NCBI GenBank assembly: GCA_937920475.1 | Contig: CALEUX010000009.1 | Coordinates: forward strand, 35,660-99,659 | DNA length: 64,000 nt | Direction: 5' to 3' | From: an uncultured Marinilabiliaceae bacterium | Lineage (GTDB): Bacteria > Bacteroidota > Bacteroidia > Bacteroidales > Marinilabiliaceae | Shown: one piece after another, positions 8,519-17,592 of the stretch | Layout of the letters: each line of letters begins with the position of its first letter | How positions within the stretch are numbered: the stretch's first letter is position 1 | Position numbers and translations under genes: made by a program | Notes under the pieces: model-generated | Databases searched by the model: none | Seen by the model: the letters and a program-made list of their open reading frames with translations, nothing else | Told to the model about the DNA's origin: nothing

Positions 8519-9760
8519 TCAGTCTCTGGCTTTTTTAATCATACCCAAAGTAAGCCAGCCCAGTAAAAGAATTATTACAATCATAACTCCCCAAAGCCAG
8601 AATTCATTTATTACTCTTGGTTTTTGGGGTAAATCATTACTTCGAAGGCTAATTTCATCTCCCAATAGGATTGTTCCGGCATTATCAGGAATATTCTCCG
8701 GGAAGCGCTCAATATCATAAGAAACTTTATAAGCCAGCTTATTCCCATAATATAAAAAATAGGTGGTTTGAGGCTGAAATCGTGCAATTAAATAATGGTA
8801 TAACCCTTTAACTTCAACAGAATCTATTGTTAATGGCTGATTGTTCTGATTATCTATTACCAGCCTCATGCGCGAAACCATTGTATTTGGTAATGAAAAC
8901 CCATTATTCTCAAAAGAGGAGACTGTACCATTGGCAACAGTTACATAATTATGTCTCCACCCCTGCTCTGTTTTAATGCTGTCGGTTAAACTGCGAATTG
9001 TTACCGGGCGGTAAAAATCAAAATCATTACCTACAAATACCTTTACAAGAGCAACAGGAATCTTGTTTTCAAACTCTAAATTAATTATGGTTTGCTTACG
9101 TTCCTTATCATCCGTTATTTCCTTATTCTTAACCTTAACAGGATTATAGATTCCCCCTTCAACCTGATTTAAGCTTACTTTAGCATATGAAAATAAAGGA
9201 TTCTCACTACTTTTTACACATAAACGATAAAACTGATATCGCGAATCGGGAATGACAACACGAGTAAATTTATAATCAGTAAGGTCATTTTGTATCGACA
9301 AAATGCGATAATTATTCACAATACCAAACCATTCTTTTTGGTTATGACTTCCTTCCAGTGAAATTTTCCAATCAAAATTAGTACAACCAAAACTTAAGTC
9401 TATTTGGTTAATTAATTCGTCGGATTTCAAATCAAATGTAAAAAAATAGCCATCGGCATTATGAGATTTATTCACTAATTGAAACGGTACATCTTTATAA
9501 ACAATTTTACCTGAAGAGCGCTTTAAAATGTAGGGCGCTTCAATTGTATCTCCTACATCTGAAAAACCATATATTCGTATGTCTGATAAATCATTATTTA
9601 GCTTCGAAAATATATCCTCCGGTAATTGAACCTTATGCCATTGACCATCAACTCCGTTTAATGGCCGATTAAAGCTGTAATCAGTTATCTGGCCTTGTAG
9701 GTTAAGAGGAACAGCTATAAAACTTATTGCGAATAAAAATTGAATCAATCTCGTCATCAT
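8519..9760 (-). CDS. DUF3999 family envelope protein
   Basis: A 413-residue protein with an N-terminal signal peptide (MMTRLIQFLFAISF), a beta-rich extracytoplasmic region, and a C-terminal membrane helix (FWLWGVMIVIILLLGWLTLG) followed by KKARD. I chose the ATG at 9760 because the longer frame to 9799 adds 13 hydrophilic residues ahead of the signal peptide. DUF3999 genes commonly accompany DUF2339 genes, and here the DUF2339 gene is directly upstream. The pair is probably co-transcribed. The molecular role is unknown. Confidence 0.75.
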   Translation of the reverse strand: MMTRLIQFLFAISFIAVPLNLQGQITDYSFNRPLNGVDGQWHKVQLPEDIFSKLNNDLSDIRIYGFSDVGDTIEAPYILKRSSGKIVYKDVPFQLVNKSHNADGYFFTFDLKSDELINQIDLSFGCTNFDWKISLEGSHNQKEWFGIVNNYRILSIQNDLTDYKFTRVVIPDSRYQFYRLCVKSSENPLFSYAKVSLNQVEGGIYNPVKVKNKEITDDKERKQTIINLEFENKIPVALVKVFVGNDFDFYRPVTIRSLTDSIKTEQGWRHNYVTVANGTVSSFENNGFSLPNTMVSRMRLVIDNQNNQPLTIDSVEVKGLYHYLIARFQPQTTYFLYYGNKLAYKVSYDIERFPENIPDNAGTILLGDEISLRSNDLPQKPRVINEFWLWGVMIVIILLLGWLTLGMIKKARD

Positions 9761-9807
9761 AAAATGTTGTTTATATTTTGGATTAGTCAATAAAATCAAC
9801 CCATTTT

Positions 9808-12174
9808 CTATTCCTCAGATATTAGGTGACGGTATTTGTTGTACAAAAATGAAATTCCCAACAGCAATAAACCCAACGAAACAAAAACAATGGTTTTAGC
9901 AATGGTATCAAGATGGGCGATATCGTAGAAAAACAGTTTTAAGAGAGTGCCTCCAAATAAAACAATGGCAGCCACACGTAAATAAGATTTTTTCTTCCAA
10001 ATACCCAGAGCTACCATCAATAACGCATAAACACCCCATAATATGCTTAACCCAAGTTTATAGGATTGGGTTAACCCTGCCAGGTCCATCCAATGAATCA
10101 ATTCGCTGCTTGCAACCCACAATATTGCTAAATGAGTTAATAAAATGAACGGTTTATTTAGGTTTTCACGAACCACGTTGGCACGAATTGTTTTGTAAAA
10201 TGCCATCATTAATAACCCGAAGAAAAGTAATGATATATAACGAATTGCAATGTGCATGATTCCCCTGTTATAATATTCGGCCAGAGTTTGATTAATATAG
10301 GTTTCGCGTAAATCGCTGAAGTAATAAAGGCTGCTTAATAAAAACACAAGAACAAGCAGTAAATTAATAATCAGGATTATATATGTTAAAACCTGACTTT
10401 TAATTTTAGATATATTAATAAACGAAACCAGCGCAAAAAACAATAAACTATAATTAATGAGCCAAACTACTTTAAAATCTCTTAAACTATAATTGTAGTA
10501 ATAACTTGGATAATCTTGATTTTCATTATTTATAACCAATGATGAATCGGTAAATAATTGTCCCCAATAGGTTGCTATTTCAAGCCGGAATGAATAATAA
10601 GAAACAATAACCAGAATGGCACCCATCATAAAACTGGCTATAATTTTTAAGGTGTCGTTGGTAAAAGCTGAAGGATATTGTGCTTTTCGGTTAAAATAGT
10701 TCATAAAGACAAAAGCCACAATGAATAAAACTGAAGACAAAAACTGAATATTGAGCAAAAAGGAAACTTTTGTTTCGGGATAATTCGGATTATAATTATC
10801 GTATACCAAAGCCCAGTCGTGTATAATACTGATAAAAGCCAAAATCATTAATGGATAGGCAATTTTTTCATATACTTGGATGGCATTAGCACGTCCTATC
10901 CAGAAAAGCAACGTGGCCTCTCCTACCCATAAAAGGGTTACCCAATTGCCATCTAATTGAACAGGAATGGCTATGGTTATGAAAATTAAAACCAGACCGG
11001 AAACGAAGTATAAAAGTTGTTTGTCGCCTAAATTCTTTCGGTAAATAAGAGTTGCCACAATAAAGTGAATTACTGCATTGGCGAGAGTAAAAAGGCCAAG
11101 CAACTTTTCTCCACCGGCAATATCGTTTACAAGCGAATAGCCAAAACCGTAAAAAATAAAAGAGTTTGACAAAACCTGCAGCATGTCACCAACATTGAGT
11201 TTCTCTTTTTGTAGAACTTTAAATGCTAAGAAAATAACATAAAAAATAATGAAAAATACGGTCAAAAAACTAAACGCAAGGGCTATTTGCTTTTGTGCGC
11301 CAAATCGGAAAAAGAACCACGAAGCATAAATTAACCAGGTAAAAATAAACGCAGAATAATAAAGCGGTTTCCAATATTTATGAAACGCTATTATTAAAAT
11401 TCCAATATTGATAATGGCAGTATAAGTAAATAAAACTGCCACCCGGCCTGAGCCATCGCTTAACAAAAATGGTACGGCATATGCACCCACCAAGCCAATA
11501 AGGGCAATAACCTGTCGGTTATAATTTAATGATGCAGCCACAGCAAACGAAGTAAAGACCACCATCATTGCAAAGGCTGCAATTTGAGGAATTAACTGGT
11601 AAAAACTGTAACTGGCATAAGTAATAAAATACATCATGGCCAATGCCCCACTCACCAAAACAGCACTAAAATTCAGATAGTTTTTTTTCAAATAAACTCC
11701 TGTACCCAGCATGGCCAAACTAAAAATATAACCTAAAATTATTCGTGCAAGCGGGCTTATAATTTGGTGGTCGATGGCATATTTTGCACCAATGGCAACA
11801 CCAATTACCGTAATAACAATTCCTATTTTGCTAATTAAATTCTCGCCAATAAACTTTTCAATATTAGATTTTGAAGAAAGCGTAGTGGTTGTTGATGGCT
11901 TAATACTTTTGGGCTCATCGGAAATTTTAGAAACTCTCTCCTGCTCAATTACAGGGCCTTTAACACTTAAAGTTGGTGGTTGATGACTCAGAACTTCGGA
12001 TTTAACTACTGTTTCATCGCAAAAAGAGGATGCTATATCCTCATTACCTATAAGTTCAATTTTCTTTATCTCTTGCTTTAAATTATCAACTTCTTTAAAA
12101 AAATCGACTTGTTTCTTTTCAAGATATTCAAGTCGGGTTAAAAGTTGATTCAGTTTTTCCTGATTGTTGTTCAT
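9808..12174 (-). CDS. DUF2339 polytopic membrane protein
   Basis: A 788-residue protein. Residues 1-35 form a coiled coil (LNQLLTRLEYLEKKQ), a polar linker of about 75 residues follows, and the rest is about twenty hydrophobic helices. An SKIGIVITVIGVAIGAKYA helix opens the membrane region, as in DUF2339 proteins. The function of the family is not established; its proteins are large inner-membrane proteins. It sits with the DUF3999 gene on the same strand. Confidence 0.82.
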   Translation of the reverse strand: MNNNQEKLNQLLTRLEYLEKKQVDFFKEVDNLKQEIKKIELIGNEDIASSFCDETVVKSEVLSHQPPTLSVKGPVIEQERVSKISDEPKSIKPSTTTTLSSKSNIEKFIGENLISKIGIVITVIGVAIGAKYAIDHQIISPLARIILGYIFSLAMLGTGVYLKKNYLNFSAVLVSGALAMMYFITYASYSFYQLIPQIAAFAMMVVFTSFAVAASLNYNRQVIALIGLVGAYAVPFLLSDGSGRVAVLFTYTAIINIGILIIAFHKYWKPLYYSAFIFTWLIYASWFFFRFGAQKQIALAFSFLTVFFIIFYVIFLAFKVLQKEKLNVGDMLQVLSNSFIFYGFGYSLVNDIAGGEKLLGLFTLANAVIHFIVATLIYRKNLGDKQLLYFVSGLVLIFITIAIPVQLDGNWVTLLWVGEATLLFWIGRANAIQVYEKIAYPLMILAFISIIHDWALVYDNYNPNYPETKVSFLLNIQFLSSVLFIVAFVFMNYFNRKAQYPSAFTNDTLKIIASFMMGAILVIVSYYSFRLEIATYWGQLFTDSSLVINNENQDYPSYYYNYSLRDFKVVWLINYSLLFFALVSFINISKIKSQVLTYIILIINLLLVLVFLLSSLYYFSDLRETYINQTLAEYYNRGIMHIAIRYISLLFFGLLMMAFYKTIRANVVRENLNKPFILLTHLAILWVASSELIHWMDLAGLTQSYKLGLSILWGVYALLMVALGIWKKKSYLRVAAIVLFGGTLLKLFFYDIAHLDTIAKTIVFVSLGLLLLGISFLYNKYRHLISEE

Positions 12175-12243
12175 AAATATGGGTTAAGGCTCTGTTTTGC
12201 TATATATCTTTTGTTCGGTATGCTCATAATTCTGTATCAAAGA

Positions 12244-12894
12244 TTATTCAACTATTAAATAACCCACAACATTTAACATTATGAACAACATGCCGCTAAT
12301 AAACATTAAAAATAAGATAAAGGTTTTAACTTCAACCAACTCCCTTCCCTCTTTTAAAATCAACTTATGAAAATTTGGCAATGCAATGGTTAACAGTCCG
12401 CACAAAAAAATGGATGAAGTGCCAATTTTTCCACCAATACCTAAGGGTAAAGCCTGATTATGACCGGTAAAGAAATGGTAAACATCGTGAATAACCAGCG
12501 AATTCCAAGCAACTATAACAGCAACAACAGTGCTCAAACGAAACGGCGCTCCTCCCTGATTTTGCCTTTTGACAATTTCCATTGGTTTTTGAGTTATTGG
12601 ATTATTGAGAAAACCTGTATTCTCAATCATTTCCAGTAAATCATCAATGCTTTTCGTGGTATAAAATTCAAGCTGCTTTTTATATGTTTCAACCTTATGG
12701 TGGAAACGAATTCCATTCCCTCCAAATCCTTTAACAATTTCTATGTTAACAATATCGGCTGGAGTAAATACAAAACTACCAAGGAATGAAACATGCAAAT
12801 CGAGCCGGTTTTCTGATACTATCAATTTTGCAAATGGCCAGATTGCTTTACCAACTCCCACTTTGGCACCTCCGGTAATTTCGATTTGTTTCAT
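12244..12894 (-). CDS. Membrane protein with a PH-like cytosolic N-terminal region
   Basis: A 216-residue protein. The first 90 residues are beta-rich (KLIVSENRLDLHVSFLG, FVFTPADIVNIEIVKG) and resemble a bacterial PH-like fold. A helical stretch and then three hydrophobic helices follow (about 120-215). It lies 69 bp upstream of the DUF2339 gene and in the same direction, so a three-gene unit is possible. I do not recognise a named family. Confidence 0.65.
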   Translation of the reverse strand: MKQIEITGGAKVGVGKAIWPFAKLIVSENRLDLHVSFLGSFVFTPADIVNIEIVKGFGGNGIRFHHKVETYKKQLEFYTTKSIDDLLEMIENTGFLNNPITQKPMEIVKRQNQGGAPFRLSTVVAVIVAWNSLVIHDVYHFFTGHNQALPLGIGGKIGTSSIFLCGLLTIALPNFHKLILKEGRELVEVKTFILFLMFISGMLFIMLNVVGYLIVE

Positions 12895-13139
12895 AGTTTT
12901 GGATATTAGGTTAATACAAATATAACAAAGTAACTTAAATAAACCGGGTTCTTTTTATGTTGGCTTATTTTGGCTCTTTCATTAATTAACACAAAACAAT
13001 TTGCTATTCAGAAATAGATTTTGTAACATCAAACCATTATAAATCGTAGAAAAACAAAGCCGTTTGGATACATAGGGGATGATGACTTCGAAGTTTTGGG
13101 CGGTTATGCAAAAGAAATACATCAACAAATTTTTGAAAA

Positions 13140-14108
13140 ATGGGAAACTATACTAACAACTCATATATCAGGCTCTTGTCGGTTTCAACAACTGTAATTG
13201 CCGCAGCAATGGTTATCGGCCTTTTTATTCATTCGTCCGACCCCATGATGAAAACATCCCGAGAACAAAATCCCCCAACCGAAAACTTCGTAAAAAGTTA
13301 TGCTATTCATGCACTACCCATTCCTAAACAAATGACGTTTGCTAACGAAGAGGTGCCACTTAATAAAACCTATGTACGCGAAAGTTTCGACCGTGAGGTG
13401 TTGGTTAATACTTACTGGCAATCGCAAACATTATTACTCATAAAAAGGGCTAATAGGTACTTTCCTGTTATTGAGCCAATTTTAAAGGAACAAGGCATTC
13501 CCGAAGACTTTAAATATCTGGCACTGATTGAAAGCGGATTAATGCCACGTATTGTTTCTCCTGCCGGAGCTGCCGGTATATGGCAATTCATGCAAAATAC
13601 AGCCAAAGATTATGGTTTGGAGGTAAATAAGGAAGTTGACGAGCGTTACCATTTGGAAAAATCAACTGTTGCGGCTTGCCGCTACCTTAAAAAAGCCTAC
13701 GAAAAATACGGTTCGTGGGCTCTGGCAGCTGCTGCCTATAATGCTGGCCCTGCCGGAATCGAACGTCAACTGGGAAAACAAAAATCAACCAGCTATTACG
13801 ATTTATTATTAGGAGAAGAAACCGGCAGATATGTATTTCGCATTCTGGCTATTAAGCAAATAATTGAAGACCCGCAAAGCTATGGCTTTTATTTTACTGC
13901 CGATGATTTGTACTACCCTATTCAATATACTGAGGTAGAAATTAACGGAGCCATTGCAAATATTGCAGATTTTGCAAGCGAAAACGGAGTCACCTACCGC
14001 GAACTTAAAGATATGAATCCCTGGCTGCGTGAAACATTTTTAACCAACGCAACTGGTAAAAAATATACGCTTAAAATTCCCAAACCGGGTGCTTTTATGG
14101 TAGAGTAG
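13140..14108 (+). CDS. Membrane-anchored lytic transglycosylase (SLT domain, MltD-like)
   Basis: A 322-residue protein with one N-terminal membrane helix (about 10-30) and an SLT domain (about 115-245). The catalytic glutamate is E131 in ALIESGL. Other SLT motifs are present: SPAGAAGIWQFM, AACRYLKKAY and AAAAYNAGP. The C-terminal region (PIQYTEVEINGAIANIADFA) is LysM-like in pattern but degenerate. The enzyme would cleave glycan strands of peptidoglycan in the periplasm. It is convergent with the CDF gene, only 5 bp away. Confidence 0.88.
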   Translation: MGNYTNNSYIRLLSVSTTVIAAAMVIGLFIHSSDPMMKTSREQNPPTENFVKSYAIHALPIPKQMTFANEEVPLNKTYVRESFDREVLVNTYWQSQTLLLIKRANRYFPVIEPILKEQGIPEDFKYLALIESGLMPRIVSPAGAAGIWQFMQNTAKDYGLEVNKEVDERYHLEKSTVAACRYLKKAYEKYGSWALAAAAYNAGPAGIERQLGKQKSTSYYDLLLGEETGRYVFRILAIKQIIEDPQSYGFYFTADDLYYPIQYTEVEINGAIANIADFASENGVTYRELKDMNPWLRETFLTNATGKKYTLKIPKPGAFMVE

Positions 14109-14113
14109 TTACG

Positions 14114-15049
14114 TTATAACAACTCAGGATTATTATTGGCTTCATCATCTGTATCGACATGAATGGTGACTGTTAATCCCATTTTTTCTTCAATTAGTCT
14201 TTCGTACCGGCTGGCAATATTGTGTGCCGTTTCAAGGCTGTAGTAGCCGGGTAACATTATATGGAACGTGAGTTCTGTATGATTTCCATAATAGTGAATT
14301 TTAAAATGATGCGGATTAAGCGGAACTTGTGCTTCAACTAAGTTTCCGCATTGAATCAACTGCTCTTCTGTTTCCTTGTCGATACCCTCTCCTATTAGTA
14401 AACTAACAGAATCTTTCATTATTCCATAAGTTGTATAAAAAATAAACAGCGAGACCAAAAATCCCAGAAAACTGTCAATCCACCATATTCTGTTGCCAAC
14501 AAAAATACCCAAAAGAATAATAACACTTGAAATGGCATCAGAACGGTGATGCCAGCCGTCAGCTATCAAAGAATTATATCTGTATTCTTTTCCTATGGTG
14601 AGCGAATATCTGGCCATAATCTCCTTTACTATTATCGATGTAACAGTAACCCATATGGCAACAGCACCAAAAACACCTTCCGACTTTTCGCGGAACTTTA
14701 CAATTGATTCTATTAGAAAGTTAAATCCAACAACAGCCAAAAGCACACCCACTACAATGGAAGCTATAAGTTCAGCTCTTCCATGCCCATATGGATGATT
14801 TTTATCGGCAGGAGATTGTGAATATTTAATGCCTATTAAAACAGCCAATGAAGAAACCGAATCGGACAAAGTATGCCATGCATCGGCCATCAATGCTACA
14901 GAGTTTGAAATAATACCCGCCCAAATTTTTAATGCAAATAGAGCAGTATTTAAAATAATGGATAGCCAGGTGGCGACTAATGGTTTTCTACTGTTTTTCA
15001 CAGAATTAATAAAATGTTTGTATGGTTTAATAAAATTAGATGTTATCAA
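14114..15049 (-). CDS. Cation diffusion facilitator (CDF) metal efflux transporter
   Basis: A 311-residue inner-membrane protein with about six helices. It carries the CDF metal-site patterns ALMADAWHTLSDS and LIADGWHHRSDA, and a C-terminal cytosolic domain ending in a TIHVDTDDEANN tail. The HxxxD pairs suggest a Zn2+, Fe2+ or Mn2+ proton antiporter; which metal cannot be told from the sequence. Its start codon overlaps the rhodanese stop codon by 4 bp, so both are translated from one message. Confidence 0.9.
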   Translation of the reverse strand: MITSNFIKPYKHFINSVKNSRKPLVATWLSIILNTALFALKIWAGIISNSVALMADAWHTLSDSVSSLAVLIGIKYSQSPADKNHPYGHGRAELIASIVVGVLLAVVGFNFLIESIVKFREKSEGVFGAVAIWVTVTSIIVKEIMARYSLTIGKEYRYNSLIADGWHHRSDAISSVIILLGIFVGNRIWWIDSFLGFLVSLFIFYTTYGIMKDSVSLLIGEGIDKETEEQLIQCGNLVEAQVPLNPHHFKIHYYGNHTELTFHIMLPGYYSLETAHNIASRYERLIEEKMGLTVTIHVDTDDEANNNPELL

Positions 15050-15456
15050 AAACCTGATTTAAGCGATGCTGACTTTAATAGCTCCTTGTCTAACGGAAAA
15101 TCTTGCTTAACCCAGTTTTCAAAACCACTCTCTAGTTCATACACCTTTTTATATTTCATTTTAGCTAACAGTTTAATAACTTCTTTTGTCCTTATTCCTC
15201 TCTCACAATAAATAAAAATTGGTGTGTTATTATCAACGTTGGCTAACAGAGCTTCCAAAACAGCTTTTTCGCCTGCCCATTGAGCATTCGCAATGCGGCT
15301 TTTACAAAATTCCTCCTCAACCCGAACATCTAACAAAACAGGGTTCTTAGCTTTTTGCAACTCTTGATAAAAATCGGCAGGGCTAAGCTTTATAACTACT
15401 ATTGCTATTGTAAAAATCCATAAAAGCAAAATCTTTGCACAATACATAATCAGCAA
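15046..15456 (-). CDS. Membrane-anchored or exported rhodanese-like protein
   Basis: A 136-residue protein with an N-terminal hydrophobic segment (about 6-22), then a single rhodanese domain. The active-site loop is YCERGIRT with Cys84, which would carry a persulfide. The N-terminal segment suggests the domain faces the periplasm. It overlaps hemW by 7 bp upstream and the CDF gene by 4 bp downstream, which makes a tight three-gene unit. Confidence 0.82.
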   Translation of the reverse strand: MLIMYCAKILLLWIFTIAIVVIKLSPADFYQELQKAKNPVLLDVRVEEEFCKSRIANAQWAGEKAVLEALLANVDNNTPIFIYCERGIRTKEVIKLLAKMKYKKVYELESGFENWVKQDFPLDKELLKSASLKSGF

Positions 15457-16565
15457 ATTAAAAAATCTTCAATAATTCTATCGACCTGAAACCAATGCTC
15501 TTCTTTACAAATTAAATAATTGTTTAATACTGTTAACCAACCTCTGTCAATCCATTTTTCTGCAATTTGGTTAAAACCTTGAAAATACTCCGTAAAATTG
15601 TTATTACAATCCTCCATATTTACTCCCCACATGGTGCGCAATCCAAGCATTATCATTTCATTGTAACGATCGGCCTGACTTAATGTTTCTTCTTCGTGCA
15701 ATAAATCAAACCGGCCGATAAGATATTGTTTAAGGTTCGACTTATTCCAAAAGCGTTTATTTTCAACAAACGAATGGCTCCCGGGACCAAAACCCAAATA
15801 AGGAACACTTTTCCAGTAAGATGTGTTATGTTGTGAAAAATATCCCGGACTGCAAAAATTGGATACTTCGTAATGAACTTTGCCGGCCTTTCCAAGCCCG
15901 TCGCAAAGCAACAAATACTGCTCCAAACTTTCAACATCGTTCAATTCATTCAAAAGCCCATTTCGTTTCAGGTTGAAAAAAGATGTTCCTTTTTCAATGG
16001 TTAAATGGTAGGCCGAGATATGCTGCACAGGCAGATTTTGGAAAGCAGCCAGATTCTCGAGAAAGCTTTGCCTGTTGCTCCAGGGTAAGCCATAAATAAA
16101 ATCAACGCCAATGTTTTTAAAGCCAACTTTAATAGCATTATCTACAGCCATTTTAGCCTGATGCGAATTATGACGACGTTGCATATTTTGTAAATCCAAA
16201 TCATTAAAACTTTGAATCCCTACACTTAATCGGTTAAAACCCCTGTTCAGTATTTCGTTGAGATAAGAAGCCGATAAATCGTCAGGGTTGCATTCAATGG
16301 TAATTTCAACTTTATCAGATATTAAAAAAAAGTTTTTAATAGCATTTAAAATTTCGGTTAAATGCTCAGGCTTGAGCAATGATGGTGTGCCTCCCCCAAA
16401 ATAAATAGTATTAATTTGATAATTAAAATCTGGCGCGCGTAAAGCAATTTCGCTTTTTAAATTCTCAACAAATTGAGGAATCGACCTCAATTGAGTCGTT
16501 TTAAAAAAATCACAATAACCACATCTCGAAAAACAAAATGGAATATGAACATAAAGTCCTGCCAT
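15450..16565 (-). CDS. hemW: Radical SAM heme chaperone HemW (coproporphyrinogen III oxidase-like)
   Basis: A 371-residue protein beginning MAGLYVHIPFC. The radical SAM 4Fe-4S ligands are C11, C15 and C18 (CxxxCxxC), followed by YFGGGTPSLL and the IECNPDD and SVGIQSF motifs of the HemN/HemW family. HemW hands heme to respiratory enzymes; true HemN makes protoporphyrinogen. The frame stays open to 16658, but the family N-terminus starts at 16565, so the extra 31 residues are unlikely to be translated. A parS-type palindrome lies 9 bases upstream of this start. Confidence 0.9.
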   Translation of the reverse strand: MAGLYVHIPFCFSRCGYCDFFKTTQLRSIPQFVENLKSEIALRAPDFNYQINTIYFGGGTPSLLKPEHLTEILNAIKNFFLISDKVEITIECNPDDLSASYLNEILNRGFNRLSVGIQSFNDLDLQNMQRRHNSHQAKMAVDNAIKVGFKNIGVDFIYGLPWSNRQSFLENLAAFQNLPVQHISAYHLTIEKGTSFFNLKRNGLLNELNDVESLEQYLLLCDGLGKAGKVHYEVSNFCSPGYFSQHNTSYWKSVPYLGFGPGSHSFVENKRFWNKSNLKQYLIGRFDLLHEEETLSQADRYNEMIMLGLRTMWGVNMEDCNNNFTEYFQGFNQIAEKWIDRGWLTVLNNYLICKEEHWFQVDRIIEDFLIC

Positions 16566-16574
16566 GAGATAAAT

Positions 16575-16590
16575 TGTTTCACGTGAAACA
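16575..16590. promoter_or_regulatory. parS centromere site (exact consensus)
   Basis: The 16-mer TGTTTCACGTGAAACA is a perfect palindrome and identical to the classic Bacillus parS sequence bound by ParB/Spo0J. It sits in the leader of hemW. Chromosomal parS sites cluster near the replication origin in most bacteria that have ParABS. Confidence 0.88.
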
Positions 16591-16614
16591 TTAAAAAACA
16601 GAAGGTTAAAGGGG

Positions 16615-16682
16615 TTTATTAACAGTTTTTCAACAGAAATAAACAGTTTTATTAACAATTATTCATTGATATTTGTTAATAA
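16615..16682. repeat. Cluster of TTATTAACA 9-mers next to parS
   Basis: Three copies of TTATTAACA lie within 68 bp: 16616-16624 (+), 16649-16657 (+) and 16674-16682 (complement). The region is very AT-rich and separates divergent hemW and the VanZ gene. Another copy (complement) is at 19573-19581 in the origin-like gap. They differ from the DnaA box TTATCCACA at two positions. They could be protein-binding sites or chance in AT-rich DNA. Confidence 0.35.
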
Positions 16683-16765
16683 AATAACAAAAACCGATAC
16701 AAATTCATTTTTTACCAATAATTTTCAAAATAATAAAGTAAAAGCGTTATTTTGCCAAGAAAAAA

Positions 16766-17152
16766 ATGCAAGTAATCGCTTATCTAAAAAAATATCCATT
16801 TACCATTATCAGCATATCGATAATTCTTTACCTAAGTTTTATGTCAGTTGGAGGAATTCCCGACAATAAGTTTTTCCAGTTCAGACGTTCCGATTTGATT
16901 GTTCATATCTTAATGTATACCTTTCTCTCAGTGGTATTCTTTAGTGAAAGATATAAAAATATCAAGAATGAAAATATTAAGTTGATATGGAAAATATTCC
17001 TGGGTTTGATTTGCTTTGGCGCTACCATTGAAATTCTTCAACCCATTTTATCGAACAGAAGCTGTGAGTTTTTCGATTTCATTGCCAATATACTTGGGGT
17101 TTTTGCAGGTTTTTTCACCCATAGGTTATGGGTGAAAGTACTAAAGCGATAA
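16766..17152 (+). CDS. VanZ-family small membrane protein
   Basis: A 128-residue protein with about four hydrophobic helices. Family hallmarks are SDLIVHILMYTFLS after the second segment and IEILQPILSNRSCEFFDFIANILGVF near the C-terminus, shown here in parts only to mark the E-Q-P and D-x-x-A-N positions. The VanZ family is named for a teicoplanin-resistance protein, but most members have unknown roles. The 3' end overlaps the convergent Rrf2 gene by 12 bp. Confidence 0.82.
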   Translation: MQVIAYLKKYPFTIISISIILYLSFMSVGGIPDNKFFQFRRSDLIVHILMYTFLSVVFFSERYKNIKNENIKLIWKIFLGLICFGATIEILQPILSNRSCEFFDFIANILGVFAGFFTHRLWVKVLKR

Positions 17153-17587
17153 AAACAATTTTTCCTGTTTTTCATAATTGGCTGCTATTGAGCCAATGGT
17201 TTCGCTGGTAAAAAACTGCTCTACCTCGCTCCTAACCTTACTGTACTGCTCGTGAACAGTACATTTTTTTGAACTGTTATCCTTACAATAACACGGACGT
17301 GCCCCAATAATACAATTATCGAATAACTCACGTCCATCGATAATGATAATAATATCGAATAACGTAACTTCAAATGGGTCTTTATTAAACGAAAAACCTC
17401 CGTGTGGCCCTCGTAAACTCGATAAAATACCCTTTCGCACAAAAACCTGCAAAATTTTACTTAAAAATTGCATGGGAATTTCCAGCTCCGAAGCCATTTG
17501 CCTCACATTCACTTTTGTTCCTGAAGCCGTTTTAATTCCAATATAAATTATGGAACGTAAAGCGTATTTGCATGTCATCGAAACCAT
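17141..17587 (-). CDS. Rrf2-family transcriptional regulator with an Fe-S-type cysteine cluster
   Basis: A 148-residue DNA-binding protein. The winged helix occupies the first 75 residues (MTCKYALRSI, QFLSKILQVFVRKGIL, RGPHGGF). Four cysteines follow (C92, C99, C101, C109), in the region where IscR and NsrR bind an iron-sulfur cluster, although the spacing is not the canonical one. It starts 5 bp after the LutB-like gene on the same strand and so is co-transcribed with an Fe-S protein. Sensing of iron, oxygen or nitric oxide is plausible. Confidence 0.85.
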   Translation of the reverse strand: MVSMTCKYALRSIIYIGIKTASGTKVNVRQMASELEIPMQFLSKILQVFVRKGILSSLRGPHGGFSFNKDPFEVTLFDIIIIIDGRELFDNCIIGARPCYCKDNSSKKCTVHEQYSKVRSEVEQFFTSETIGSIAANYEKQEKLFLSL

Positions 17588-17592
17588 AATTC

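Noticed and set aside
16566..16658. N-terminal extension of HemW by 31 residues
   Set aside because: Family members start MAGLYxHIPFC; the extension would put a perfect parS palindrome inside coding sequence and has no family similarity.
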